This document shows positions 34,364 to 43,637 of a DNA stretch of 64,000 nucleotides, one piece after another. Below the pieces are notes generated by a model, which did no database searches, had not been told where the DNA came from, and worked only from the letters and a program-made list of their open reading frames with translations. The translations under genes were made by a program, and so were the position numbers. Numbering within the stretch: position 1 is the stretch's first letter; each line of letters starts with the position of its first letter. Origin of the DNA: Selenomonadaceae bacterium (lineage in GTDB: Bacteria; Bacillota; Negativicutes; Selenomonadales; Selenomonadaceae); contig JAQYBD010000106.1 of the NCBI GenBank assembly GCA_029338835.1, forward strand, positions 1-64,000, in the 5' to 3' direction.

Positions 34364-36199
34364 ATGACAGATATCGTAGCGGAGAAGCTCAAATTGCTGC
34401 CGGAGAGTCCCGGCGTTTATATCATGAAAGATGAACACGGCCACATCATCTATGTGGGGAAAGCCGTGGTCCTCAAGAATCGCGTGCGTCAGTATTTCCA
34501 GAACAATCGCAGCCATACGCCGAAGGTCCGGGCCATGGTCTCTCATGTAGCCGATTTTGAGATTATCATGACGCATACGGAAGTCGAGGCCTTGATCCTC
34601 GAATGCAATCTCATCAAGAAGCATCGTCCGCGTTACAACATCAGTCTCAAGGACGATAAGAGCTATCCGTATGTCAAGGTCACAGTGGGGGAGGAATATC
34701 CGCGTGTTTTCCTGACCCATCGAGTACAGAAGGATGGCGCGCGTTATTTCGGTCCATATACGAATGTCACGGCTGTGCATGAGAGCTTGAAACTCCTGCG
34801 CCGCTTGTTCCCGCTGCGCACCTGCCGCCATCTGCAGGAGCGCCCGTGCCTGGAGTATCACATCCGCCGCTGCCTGGCGCCGTGTGCGGGCAAGGTCACG
34901 AAGGAAGAATACGATGCGATGATTCGCGCCGTGCTGCTCTTCCTGGAAGGACGTACAGAGGATGTGGAGCGCGAACTCGCGCAGCGCATGGCGAAGGCTG
35001 CGGAAGCGTATCATTTTGAAGTGGCCGCGCGCCTGCGCGATCAGCTTCAGGCTGTGAAGAAGGTGGCAGAGAAGCAGAATATTGTCACGGGAGCCGGCAA
35101 CCAGGATGCGGTCGGCATGGCTCGTTCGGAAATTGGCGTCTGTGTGCAGATCTTTTTCATCCGAGCCGGCAAGATGATCGGGCGTGAGCATTTCCTGCTG
35201 CAGGGCAGCGAGGAAGAGAGCGACGAGGACATCCTCACGGCCTTCCTGCAGCAGTATTACCATCGTGCGACGTTCATCCCGCAGGAAGTCCTGTTGCCGA
35301 TGGCCTTGCCGGAGGCAGAGCGGGAACTCCTCGAAGCATTCCTGCAGGAGAAGAAGCAGCAGGGGAAAGTCAACCTGCTTTGCCCGCAGCGCGGCACGAA
35401 GCATGATATCGTGGCGATGGCTGCCAGCAATGCTGAAAAATATCTAGCGGATGAGGCTGCACGCATCAAGCGGGCCAATGAACAGACGCTCGGAGCGGTG
35501 GAAGAACTTGGCCGGTATCTCGGTCTCAAGACGCCGCCTCATCGCATGGAATGTTTCGATATCTCACATATCCAGGGCTCAGAGACGGTAGCGTCCATGG
35601 TTGTCTTTGAGGGCGGCCTGCCGAAGAAATCAGCTTATCGCCGCTTCAAGATCCGCAGTACGGAGGGCAAGCCGGATGATTTCCTCTCGATGCGTGAGGT
35701 GACGACGCGGCGTTATGTCGGCTTGCCGGAGGATGAACTCCCGGACCTCATCGTCATTGATGGCGGCAAGGGGCAGCTTTCATCGGCACTTGAGATCATC
35801 CGCGGTGCCGGTCATAAGGATGTGCCGGTCGTGGGGCTGGCAAAACAGTTTGAACTCGTATTCACCGAGGGGAATCCCGAGCCTGTTGTCCTGCCGCGCC
35901 ATAGTCAGGCACTCTATCTCATCCAGCGTATCCGTGATGAGGCGCATCGTTTTGCCATCACATACCATCGCAAACTGCGCGGCAAGCGCAATCTCGTTTC
36001 CATCCTGGATCATATTGTCGGCATCGGTCCAAAGAGGCGTCAGGCGCTGCGGTCACATTTTGGCTCTTTGGCGCGCATCAAGGAGGCAGATGTTGAGGAG
36101 CTGGCTGCTGTGGATGGCATGAACAGGCCTGCTGCCGAGGCGGTCTATCAGTTCTTCCAGACCAGGAAGGAATGGCGCGGCGGGCACCTGACTTTGTGA
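34364..36199 (+). CDS. uvrC: UvrABC excinuclease subunit C
   Basis: 611 residues, typical UvrC. GIY-YIG nuclease at the N-terminus (GVYIMKD...IYVGKAVVLKNRVRQYF), a Cys-containing linker (CRHLQERPCLEYHIRRC), UVR motif near 205-240, RNase H-like second nuclease with CFDISHIQG and IDGGKGQL, and tandem helix-hairpin-helix at the end. It makes both incisions in nucleotide excision repair. ATG 34364 follows GGAGGATGAGG; the frame upstream to 34301 is not homologous. Confidence 0.96.
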   Translation: MTDIVAEKLKLLPESPGVYIMKDEHGHIIYVGKAVVLKNRVRQYFQNNRSHTPKVRAMVSHVADFEIIMTHTEVEALILECNLIKKHRPRYNISLKDDKSYPYVKVTVGEEYPRVFLTHRVQKDGARYFGPYTNVTAVHESLKLLRRLFPLRTCRHLQERPCLEYHIRRCLAPCAGKVTKEEYDAMIRAVLLFLEGRTEDVERELAQRMAKAAEAYHFEVAARLRDQLQAVKKVAEKQNIVTGAGNQDAVGMARSEIGVCVQIFFIRAGKMIGREHFLLQGSEEESDEDILTAFLQQYYHRATFIPQEVLLPMALPEAERELLEAFLQEKKQQGKVNLLCPQRGTKHDIVAMAASNAEKYLADEAARIKRANEQTLGAVEELGRYLGLKTPPHRMECFDISHIQGSETVASMVVFEGGLPKKSAYRRFKIRSTEGKPDDFLSMREVTTRRYVGLPEDELPDLIVIDGGKGQLSSALEIIRGAGHKDVPVVGLAKQFELVFTEGNPEPVVLPRHSQALYLIQRIRDEAHRFAITYHRKLRGKRNLVSILDHIVGIGPKRRQALRSHFGSLARIKEADVEELAAVDGMNRPAAEAVYQFFQTRKEWRGGHLTL

Positions 36200-36241
36200 G
36201 TCACAGGAAATCGCCGGGGCTATTGGCATGGAGGTGTGCAT

Positions 36242-37150
36242 ATGATTGATGAACATGAATGGCGCAGTGTCCTGCAGGTCGTGGAAGACGGGACGTTTTC
36301 GGCAGCGGCTCGTCACCTCTTCCTTTCTCAGCCTTCGCTTTCGCAATGCATCAAGAAGATTGAAGGGGAACTGGGACAGCCGCTTTTCGACCGCAGCCAG
36401 ACGCCGCTCGCGCTCACACCAGCCGGGCGTATCTATGTGCGGGAAGCCCGCCGCCTGGCTGCCGTGGCAAGAGAGATGAAAAAAGCCGTCGAGGATCTGT
36501 CGTCGCTGCAGACGGGTAGGCTGATCATCGGCAGTTCGCATACGCGTTCGTTCTGTTATCTCGCACCACAGCTCGTTTCGTTCCATCGCATGTTCCCGGG
36601 CATCGAGCTGAATGTCCTCGAAGGCAGTGTCGTGCAGCTCCGGGAGTACGTCCGGCAGGGCAAGGTGGATTTTGCCCTGCTTTACGCGCCCTTGCCGGAA
36701 CGGGAATTTTCTTTCCTTTCCCTGCTGGATGAACATGTCTGCCTGGCGGTCCCGCTGGATCATCCTCTGGCTGTTCCGTATCATGGGATCCAGCCGCTGC
36801 CGTGGCCTGTGATTTCCTTTGCAGAACTCCAGGGCCTGCCGTTCATTCCTTTGAAGGCGAGTCGCCAGATGGCCGCCGTGTACCAGAAGCTCTGCAGCCA
36901 GAACGATACGCAGCCTCAAGAGGTCTTTGTGGCCGATTCCATCATCGGTGCCATGCGGCTGGCTTCTCTGGGCATGGGGGCGACCCTGGCCACGGATATG
37001 ATGACAGAGACTCCGATGGGCGGGGGGCAGCTTTTATATTTTTCGCTGTCCGAATACGTGGAGCCACGCCATCTTGTGGCGGCATACGGCAGACGCCAGC
37101 CGCTTTCTCATGCGGCGCGGGAATTCATTCGTCGTTTGCAGGAATCATGA
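36242..37150 (+). CDS. LysR family transcriptional regulator
   Basis: 302 residues. N-terminal winged helix-turn-helix (GTFSAAARHLFLSQPSLSQC) and a C-terminal effector-binding domain with the usual two subdomains. ATG 36242 follows GGAGG by seven bases. It is immediately upstream of and codirectional with the fumarate reductase genes, separated by a 216-base AT-rich region with a strong T-N11-A-type palindrome, so it is the obvious candidate regulator of that operon. The coinducer is unknown. Confidence 0.9.
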   Translation: MIDEHEWRSVLQVVEDGTFSAAARHLFLSQPSLSQCIKKIEGELGQPLFDRSQTPLALTPAGRIYVREARRLAAVAREMKKAVEDLSSLQTGRLIIGSSHTRSFCYLAPQLVSFHRMFPGIELNVLEGSVVQLREYVRQGKVDFALLYAPLPEREFSFLSLLDEHVCLAVPLDHPLAVPYHGIQPLPWPVISFAELQGLPFIPLKASRQMAAVYQKLCSQNDTQPQEVFVADSIIGAMRLASLGMGATLATDMMTETPMGGGQLLYFSLSEYVEPRHLVAAYGRRQPLSHAAREFIRRLQES

Positions 37151-37221
37151 AGGAATGATTTGATTTTCGCCTCATTGTCTCGCGATCGATCCGTGTTTTT
37201 ACTTATATATGGTTATTCTTT

Positions 37222-37248
37222 AGGGGTATTGGATTTTCCAATACTCCT
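37222..37248. promoter_or_regulatory. Palindrome upstream of the fumarate reductase operon, candidate LysR site
   Basis: AGGGGTATTGGA (37222-37233) pairs with TCCAATACTCCT (37237-37248) around TTT with one G-T pair. The core TATTGG...CCAATA contains the T-N11-A form bound by LysR regulators. The flanking 37151-37366 region is AT-rich and holds no gene; a -10-like TAAAAT lies at 37288-37293. Confidence 0.55.
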
Positions 37249-37366
37249 TATAAGCATGTTGTATTTTTCGATAGTTTTCCTTAATGATAAAATAGCATCA
37301 AGCAAACAGATTTCAAGAGGGATGCAAGGCGTTTATCTTGCAGTGGGGAGTTTAGGAGGAAGAGCC

Positions 37367-39217
37367 ATGTCAAAAGAGATTTCAAGGCGTACCTTCATCA
37401 AGGGGGCGGCTGCAGCCGGCGTCGTGTTGGCAGCCGGCAGCTATTTTACCTGGAATGGCCGCAATATCCCGGAAAAGGTACAACAGGGCAATGTGACGTA
37501 TGATGTGCTGATCATTGGCAGCGGCGGTGCCGGGATGCGTGCCGCGCTGGCTGCGGCCGAAAATAAGGAGTTGAAGGTAGCCGTGATGACGAAGCTCATC
37601 CCGACGCGTTCGGCTTCCACCATGGCTCAGGGTGGCATGAACGGCGTCACAGGCGTTACGGATCCGGCTGATTCCGTAGAATCGCATGTATTTGATACGG
37701 TCAAGGGCGGCGATTATCTCAGTGACCAGGATGCCGTAGAATACTTTGCCGAACGGGCCGGAGCAAACATCTACGAAATGGATTATATGGGATATCCGTA
37801 CAACCGGCAGGCGGATGGCTCGTTCCATCAGCGCAAGATGGGCGGTTCGTCGCATGCGCGTGCGGCGTATTTCGAGGACCGTGCCGGCCATGCGATGGTG
37901 CATACACTGTTCGAGCAGTGCCTGGCGCACGATATCGATTTCATCTCAGAATGCCAGATGTTGGAAATCTCGATGGGCGGTGAGGACAAGAAGCAGCTCA
38001 ATGGCGTTATCGCCATGGACATGCGGACGGGCAATATCCTGGGTATCCCTGCCAAGACAGTCCTGATTGCGACAGGCGGCTACGGGCGTGCCTACTGGAT
38101 CCGTACCTCTAATCCGTACAGTTCCACCGGCGACGGCATCGTAGCCGGCATGAAGGCGGGCATCCCGTTCAAAGATCCGGAAATGGTACAGTTCCATCCG
38201 ACTGGCCTGGCCGTCAATGGTGTCCTGCTGTCAGAATCCAGTCGTGCAGAAGGTGCCTTGCTGATCAACAAGAACGGGGAGCGCTTCATGAAGAAGTATG
38301 CACCGGAACGCATGGAGCTGGCAACGCGCGATATCGTTGCCCGGGGGATTGCGACGGAGATCGAGGAGGGGCGCGGTATCGGCGAAGGTATTCATGCCGG
38401 TGTATACCTCGATTTCACGAAGATCCCGCCGGCACGCATCCATGAGCGCCTGGGGCAGGTTTATGATCTTGCACGCCGTTTTGCCGGCGTCGACATCACG
38501 AAGGAACCGGTACTCATCAGTCCCACCTGCCATTATTCCATGGGCGGCCTCGAGATGGCCGATTTCCATACGGGAGAATCGCGTGTGCCGGGCATTTATG
38601 TGGCCGGTGAATGCAGCTGTGTCTCGATCCATGGCGCTAATCGGCTGGGTGCCAATTCCCTCTCGGAAGTCCTGGTATTCGGACATACGGCTGGCGATGG
38701 TGCTGCGGCTTATGCCAAAGCTCATTCGTATGCCGGTTCCCAGCAGGGGCTGCAGGCAGACTGCCAGAAATGGCTCAATCATTTTGATGAAGTTACGCAT
38801 CGGGCACATCTCGGCAACTACACGGTGCCGGAACTGCGCGATGCCATGGTCAATACCATGTGGTTCAAGGTCGGTGTTTATCGCGATGAGCAGCATCTGC
38901 AGGAGGCTGCTCAGGAGTTGCAGGCATTGGAGCAGGCATATCAGTCCGTATACGTCGGAGATACCTCACACGTCTACAATACGGCCTTTGAACAGTATGT
39001 AGAACTCGGGAATCTGCTGCAGGTTTCTCATGCCATCGTACAGGGTGCCATTGCCCGCAAGGAGAGCCGCGGCGGTCATTCACGCCGCGATTATCCGCAG
39101 CGCAACGATAAGGATTTCCTCAAGCACACCTTGATCTTCAAGGATGAAAATGGCTGGCACACGGAATACAAGGATGTTGTCATCACCAAGTATCCGCCGA
39201 AAGAAAGGAAGTACTGA
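37367..39217 (+). CDS. mfrA: Tat-exported fumarate reductase flavoprotein (MfrA/SdhA type)
   Basis: 616 residues from ATG 37367 with TTAGGAGGAAG. The N-terminus SRRTFIKGAAAAGVVLAAG is a twin-arginine signal, so the flavoprotein is expected outside the cytoplasm. Then follow a FAD dinucleotide fold (DVLIIGSGGAGMRAAL), the histidine loop for covalent flavin (AQGGMNG context), the fumarate site HPTGLAVNGVL and the catalytic Arg region, and the C-terminal helical domain with RKESRGGHSRRDYP. This matches the A subunit of 8-methylmenaquinol:fumarate reductase (MfrA) of Wolinella/Campylobacter, not the cytoplasmic FrdA. Start of a three-gene operon. Confidence 0.88.
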   Translation: MSKEISRRTFIKGAAAAGVVLAAGSYFTWNGRNIPEKVQQGNVTYDVLIIGSGGAGMRAALAAAENKELKVAVMTKLIPTRSASTMAQGGMNGVTGVTDPADSVESHVFDTVKGGDYLSDQDAVEYFAERAGANIYEMDYMGYPYNRQADGSFHQRKMGGSSHARAAYFEDRAGHAMVHTLFEQCLAHDIDFISECQMLEISMGGEDKKQLNGVIAMDMRTGNILGIPAKTVLIATGGYGRAYWIRTSNPYSSTGDGIVAGMKAGIPFKDPEMVQFHPTGLAVNGVLLSESSRAEGALLINKNGERFMKKYAPERMELATRDIVARGIATEIEEGRGIGEGIHAGVYLDFTKIPPARIHERLGQVYDLARRFAGVDITKEPVLISPTCHYSMGGLEMADFHTGESRVPGIYVAGECSCVSIHGANRLGANSLSEVLVFGHTAGDGAAAYAKAHSYAGSQQGLQADCQKWLNHFDEVTHRAHLGNYTVPELRDAMVNTMWFKVGVYRDEQHLQEAAQELQALEQAYQSVYVGDTSHVYNTAFEQYVELGNLLQVSHAIVQGAIARKESRGGHSRRDYPQRNDKDFLKHTLIFKDENGWHTEYKDVVITKYPPKERKY

Positions 39218-39218
39218 T

Positions 39219-40172
39219 ATGGACGCCAAACTCAGAATCCACCGTTTTGTTGAGGGGCGCAAATGGATCCAGGATTACATGGTCACGGTCAAGACGGGCA
39301 TGACCATCCTCGAAGCCTTGACAGAAATCAAGGAACATCAGGATCCGACGCTCTCCTTTACCTGTTCCTGCCGTTCGAGCATCTGCGGGGCCTGTGCCGT
39401 ACGCGTCAACGGCAATGCAGAGCTCGCCTGTGAGATCCTTGTGGAGAAACTCCTGGAACGTTATGAAACGGATACGCTGACCATTGAACCGTTGGGGAAT
39501 TTCCGCGTGATCCGGGACCTCATTGTTGACTGGGATCCTAAATATGCGCGACTGAAGAAAGTGCGCCCAGTCCTGGCGCCCAAGCAGGAATTCACGGCAG
39601 AAACAGGCTGCAAGCAGTCTCCAGCTGATTTTGACAAATACAAGAAATACGCAGGCTGCATCCTTTGCGGTTCTTGTGTTTCGGAGTGCAATAAGAATAC
39701 GTTGAACCAAAAGGATTTCCTGGATCCGTTTGCTTTTGTCAAAGCAGAGAAATTGGTGGCAGACAGCCGGGAGCGCAGCCCGGAGGAGCATCTCAAGGCG
39801 GTCATCGCTGCCGGACTCTGGCGCTGCTTCAATTGCCAGGAATGCACAGCGAAATGCCCCAAAGGGCTGGATCCCGCCGGTGCCATCGAGAAACTCAAGG
39901 CGGAGACCTTCCGGCATGGTCTGGACGACAATGTCGGAGCCAGACATGCCAAAGCAATCTATGATGATATCCAGGAATTCGGAACGCTCGATGAATCGAA
40001 GCTCAACATCAAATCGGAAGGTTTTTTCCTGGCATCCCTGCGCGCACCCATGGCCCTGCGTCTCATGCATGTCGGCAAGATGAATCCACTCGAGACGCAT
40101 CCGGTCAATCCGGAAATCGATACGGTCCGCAAACTCGTGAAAGCGGCAGAATCTGCATCGCAAGAGGAATGA
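39219..40172 (+). CDS. mfrB: Fumarate reductase iron-sulfur subunit (MfrB/SdhB type)
   Basis: 317 residues. N-terminal ferredoxin domain with [2Fe-2S] ligands C51, C56, C59 and C71, and a C-terminal domain with two cysteine clusters (CILCGSCVSECNK and CFNCQECTAKCPKG) for [3Fe-4S]/[4Fe-4S] centres. It carries electrons between the flavoprotein and the CCG subunit. ATG 39219 begins one base after the mfrA stop and has AAAGGAAG upstream. It lacks its own signal peptide, so export would be by hitchhiking with MfrA. Confidence 0.9.
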   Translation: MDAKLRIHRFVEGRKWIQDYMVTVKTGMTILEALTEIKEHQDPTLSFTCSCRSSICGACAVRVNGNAELACEILVEKLLERYETDTLTIEPLGNFRVIRDLIVDWDPKYARLKKVRPVLAPKQEFTAETGCKQSPADFDKYKKYAGCILCGSCVSECNKNTLNQKDFLDPFAFVKAEKLVADSRERSPEEHLKAVIAAGLWRCFNCQECTAKCPKGLDPAGAIEKLKAETFRHGLDDNVGARHAKAIYDDIQEFGTLDESKLNIKSEGFFLASLRAPMALRLMHVGKMNPLETHPVNPEIDTVRKLVKAAESASQEE

Positions 40173-40191
40173 GAAAGAGAGGAACAAGACC

Positions 40192-41058
40192 ATGGAATTT
40201 GCATTATTCCCAGGCTGCGTCTTAAAGGGAGCTGCAGCTGAGGCAGAACAATCGCTTCATAAGGTTTGTGAAGCTCTTGGCATCCAGCTGACGGAAATAC
40301 CGAATTGGACCTGCTGCGGAGCGTCGCACGCTCAAGGGGTCAATGATCTGGCTGCCCTGGCCGTCAATGCCCGCAATATCTCGCTGGCCGAACACATGGG
40401 TCTCGATATCATGACCGTCTGCAATACCTGCACACTGCAGCTCCGGACGGCAAAATACCGTCTGGATCACGATGAGAAACTCAAGGAACAGGTCAATGGC
40501 CTCCTGCAGGAAGCCGGCCATCCGTATCCATATCAGGGAACGAGCAAGATCACGCATTTCCTCTGGGTACTCGATGAACATCCGGAGCTGCTGGATGGCA
40601 GGGTCACGGATGCCCTGCACGGCATCCGTGTCGCTTCCTACTATGGCTGCCATATCCTGCGTCCGCAGGAAATCATGGATCATGGGGATGGCAAGCATCC
40701 GGACTATTTCGAACGATTGGTACGGCGCTTCGGTGCGGAACCCGTCTGGTTTGATGCCAATCGTCTCTGCTGCGGCTTCCATGCGCAACTGGCTGCAGAA
40801 CACGATGTACTCGTGCGCACAGGGCAGATCGTGCAGAGTGCGGATAAAGCCGGTGCCGATGTCATTGTGACGCCATGCCCGCTCTGCCAGATGCAGCTTG
40901 ACATGTATGAACCGGAAGGGCGCGATGCCGTTCAATCGCAAGCGGAAATTCCCGTACTGCATTTGCAGCAGCTCATCGGCTTTGCCCTGGGCATGAGCAA
41001 AGAGGATATGGGCTTTTCACGCCATGTTTCCGCTCAGCGCAAGTGGAAGATCGGCTGA
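40192..41058 (+). CDS. mfrE: CCG-domain quinone-reactive subunit (MfrE/SdhE type)
   Basis: 288 residues with two cysteine-rich CCG modules: CCGASH with upstream FPGC, and CCGFH with TPCPLCQ, the heterodisulfide-reductase-B-like fold. There are no transmembrane segments. In type-E succinate/fumarate oxidoreductases this subunit replaces the haem b membrane anchor and contacts the (methyl)menaquinone. ATG 40192 follows an AAGAGGAAC stretch, 19 bases after mfrB. The absence of a cytochrome b subunit gene supports the MfrABE assignment. Confidence 0.87.
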   Translation: MEFALFPGCVLKGAAAEAEQSLHKVCEALGIQLTEIPNWTCCGASHAQGVNDLAALAVNARNISLAEHMGLDIMTVCNTCTLQLRTAKYRLDHDEKLKEQVNGLLQEAGHPYPYQGTSKITHFLWVLDEHPELLDGRVTDALHGIRVASYYGCHILRPQEIMDHGDGKHPDYFERLVRRFGAEPVWFDANRLCCGFHAQLAAEHDVLVRTGQIVQSADKAGADVIVTPCPLCQMQLDMYEPEGRDAVQSQAEIPVLHLQQLIGFALGMSKEDMGFSRHVSAQRKWKIG

Positions 41059-41164
41059 TTGATGTTCGTTTAGGGGAGGAGAAATCATATCGACAGGGAC
41101 CCTGCATTCTTCCAGAAAAACGTGTATAATGGAGACAGGTTTTCCCTAGAGAAAGGATTTTTCT

Positions 41165-42079
41165 ATGAAACAGCGCGAGAAACGAATCGATCTCCATGTC
41201 CATTCCCTGGTATCGGATGGCAGTTATACACCGGCAGGGCTGGCAAAGCTGGCCCGGGAGCGAGGCCTGGCAGCATTTTCCCTGACGGATCATGACAATA
41301 TCGCCGGTGATGAAGAGGCTGCAGAAGCAGCACGTCGGGAAGGTGTGGATTTTATTCCCGGCATGGAACTTACCGTTGAATTTGAGAACCGCAAACTCCA
41401 TATCGTCTGTCTGGGCTTTGATCCAGAACAGCCGGATTTCCAATCGTTCTATCGCCGCATGCGGGCGACGAAAGAAGCCAAGATCCCTGAGATCATCCAG
41501 TATATTGCGCAGCAGGGCATCGACATCTCACTGGAGAAAGTCAAGCCGTTTGCTTATGGCAAAGTACTCGACCGTTATGCCATCATGCGTTATCTTGTTT
41601 CCCTGCATCTTTACGACCATGCGCAGCCGCTCTGGGACAATTATCTCGATCCGGCCGTGCGGCTCTTGGATCTGGAGGTCAATATCACGGCAGATGAGGC
41701 TCTTCCTGTCATCCATAAGGCAGGCGGTGTGACCTCGCTGGCTCATTTCCATAAGAAGATTGGCTTCAAAGGCTTTTCGCGGCTGGAGCAGGAAACGGCC
41801 ATCCTGCATCTCCATCAGCTCGGGCTTGACGGTATGGAACGCTGGTATCCGAATTACACGGCAGAAGACGCCGCTTTTGCAGGCTATATGATTGAGAAAT
41901 ACAAACTGCTGCCGACGGGCGGCACGGATTTCCATGGTTCCAACCGACCGGAGATCGGACTGGGGACGGGCATCGATAATAATATCTTCATTCCTGATGC
42001 ATACCTTACCGGAGTCCGTGCGGCCTGCAAGAAAATTTCTGGACAGGAGCAGGAAAAGCAGGTGGATGAGGCGAATTAA
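41165..42079 (+). CDS. PHP-domain phosphoesterase
   Basis: 304 residues. Metal-binding motifs of the PHP superfamily: DLHVHSLVSDG near residue 10, TDHDN near 41, GMELT near 63, and a late GGTDFHGSN. Related proteins (TrpH/RNase AM group) hydrolyse 3',5'-nucleoside bisphosphates or short RNAs from the 5' end. It is a single gene with a TATAAT box at 41125-41130 upstream and AGAAAGGA before the ATG at 41165. Specific substrate not visible. Confidence 0.88.
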   Translation: MKQREKRIDLHVHSLVSDGSYTPAGLAKLARERGLAAFSLTDHDNIAGDEEAAEAARREGVDFIPGMELTVEFENRKLHIVCLGFDPEQPDFQSFYRRMRATKEAKIPEIIQYIAQQGIDISLEKVKPFAYGKVLDRYAIMRYLVSLHLYDHAQPLWDNYLDPAVRLLDLEVNITADEALPVIHKAGGVTSLAHFHKKIGFKGFSRLEQETAILHLHQLGLDGMERWYPNYTAEDAAFAGYMIEKYKLLPTGGTDFHGSNRPEIGLGTGIDNNIFIPDAYLTGVRAACKKISGQEQEKQVDEAN

Positions 42080-42204
42080 TACTTGTGAAATTCTTCAGGA
42101 TGTTCATGTTTTTGGCATCTGAGGCTGCTGAAAACATTTTCACGCTTCATCAATATGATGAGAATTTCTATTGGTAGATATCGTAATGACAAGGAGGCTG
42201 AATC

Positions 42205-42366
42205 ATGAAAGTTTGGGTTTGCACTGTTTGTGGCTGGATTTACGACGAAGCGAAAGGCGATCCGGATTATGATCTCGCACCGGGTGTACCGTTTGCAGAT
42301 CTGCCGGATGATTTCGTTTGCCCGCTTTGCGGCGTAGGCAAGGATATGTTCGAGGAGCAGTCCTGA
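42205..42366 (+). CDS. Rubredoxin
   Basis: 53 residues: a small FeS4 electron carrier. Iron ligands come as CxxC pairs C6/C9 and C39/C42, with the typical aromatic core (W4, Y13, F30, F37) and the [10 protein letters not shown] loop. ATG 42205 follows AAGGAGG. It transfers single electrons in anaerobic oxygen/peroxide detoxification and related redox reactions. It is monocistronic, ended by a strong terminator, with no rubrerythrin or superoxide reductase gene adjacent. Confidence 0.96.
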   Translation: MKVWVCTVCGWIYDEAKGDPDYDLAPGVPFADLPDDFVCPLCGVGKDMFEEQS

Positions 42367-42394
42367 CGATAGCCCGTCTCCCTGAGAGAGGGCG

Positions 42395-42419
42395 GGGAGC
42401 CAGGACGGCTCCCTTTTTT
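42395..42419 (+). terminator. Terminator after rubredoxin
   Basis: GGGAGCC (42395-42401) and GGCTCCC (42407-42413) form a perfect stem with a 5-base loop, followed by TTTTTT. Confidence 0.93.
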
Positions 42420-42497
42420 GTCGCCATTGTCTTTTTGGTATAGATAAGCATTCCAATAAGTATGGATAATGGAATGATAAAATGTACACAAAATCCA

Positions 42498-42526
42498 TTG
42501 ATTTTTGACAATCATTTTGTTATAAT
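42498..42526 (+). promoter_or_regulatory. Promoter of malate dehydrogenase
   Basis: TTGATT (42498-42503) and TATAAT (42521-42526) with a 17-base spacer and an upstream TG extension of the -10. The leader to the start codon at 42637 is about 105 bases. Confidence 0.7.
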
Positions 42527-42636
42527 TTACACGTAATGAATCATAAATCTGATGCATAACGTGTGGGCATTCCGGAAGCGGGTTCCTGCCTTTGTGCGCA
42601 GAAGAACGCTTTCAAGTCATAAGGAGGCAATTTATT

Positions 42637-43605
42637 ATGAAGGTAACAGTTGTTGGCGCAGGTAATGTTGGTGCAACAGTCGCAAACGTGCTTGCCACGA
42701 AGAAGTTCTGCAGCGAGGTTGTTCTGGTTGATATCAAAGAGGGTGTTCCTCAGGGCAAGGCCATGGATATCATGCAGACGGCACATATGCTGAACTTTGA
42801 TACGACGGTAACGGGTGTCACGGCTCTGCCGAACGACCCGGAAGGCTATGCTCCGACGGCTGGCTCTGACGTCATCGTTGTAACCTCTGGCATGCCGCGT
42901 AAACCGGGCATGAGCCGTGAAGACCTCATTGGTGTCAACGCCAAGATCGTTAAGAGTGTTGTCGACCAGGCTCTCAAATATTCTCCGAACGCTTACTTCA
43001 TCATCATTTCCAACCCGATGGATGCCATGACGTTCCTGACGCTGAAAGACACGAAGCTTCCGCGCAACCGCATCCTTGGCCAGGGCGGCATGCTCGACAG
43101 CAGCCGTTTCCGTTATTTCCTCGCACAGGCTCTGACGAAAGCCGGCTATCCGGCTACGCCGGCTGATGTCGATGGCATGGTCATCGGCGGCCACAGCGAC
43201 AAGACGATGGTCCCGCTCGTCAGCTATGCTACGCTGCGCGGCATCCCTGTAACGCAGCTCCTCAGCAAGGAAGCTCTTGATGATGTTGTTGCCAATACGA
43301 AGGTTGGCGGTGCTACGCTGACGAAGCTCCTTGGTACGTCCGCATGGATTGCACCGGGTGCTGCTGCTGCTGCCATGGTCGAGGCTATTGCTCTCGATGC
43401 CAAGAAGCTCATCCCGTGCTGCGTATACCTCGAAGGCGAGTATGGCGAGAAGGATCTCTGCATCGGCGTACCGTGCATCCTCGGTAAGAACGGTCTCGAG
43501 AAGATCGTCGAGATCAAGCTCGATGGCGAAGAGAAGGCTAAATTCGAAGAGAGCGTTCAGGCTGCTCGCAACACGAACGCAAAACTCGGCGATGCCCTCA
43601 AATAA
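42637..43605 (+). CDS. mdh: Malate dehydrogenase (LDH-like type)
   Basis: 322 residues. NAD-binding GAGNVGAT near the N-terminus, Asp at the end of the second strand (VDIKEG, so NAD rather than NADP), the substrate loop with MPRKPGMSR supplying the paired arginines of malate enzymes, the ISNPMDAMT segment and the catalytic GGHSD histidine. It reduces oxaloacetate to malate, an early step of the succinate-propionate route. ATG 42637 follows AAGGAGG. Single gene with its own promoter and terminator. Confidence 0.95.
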   Translation: MKVTVVGAGNVGATVANVLATKKFCSEVVLVDIKEGVPQGKAMDIMQTAHMLNFDTTVTGVTALPNDPEGYAPTAGSDVIVVTSGMPRKPGMSREDLIGVNAKIVKSVVDQALKYSPNAYFIIISNPMDAMTFLTLKDTKLPRNRILGQGGMLDSSRFRYFLAQALTKAGYPATPADVDGMVIGGHSDKTMVPLVSYATLRGIPVTQLLSKEALDDVVANTKVGGATLTKLLGTSAWIAPGAAAAAMVEAIALDAKKLIPCCVYLEGEYGEKDLCIGVPCILGKNGLEKIVEIKLDGEEKAKFEESVQAARNTNAKLGDALK

Positions 43606-43637
43606 TCGCTTTTTGGTCAGTCTGTCACTGGCATGAT

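Noticed and set aside
37160-37366. Upstream extension of mfrA (about 69 residues)
   Set aside because: It is the AT-rich promoter gap; AGGAGG and the Tat signal place the start at 37367.
41080-41164. Small ORF after GGGGAGGAG upstream of the PHP gene
   Set aside because: A strong binding-site-like sequence is present, but no ATG, GTG or TTG follows at usable distance before the promoter.
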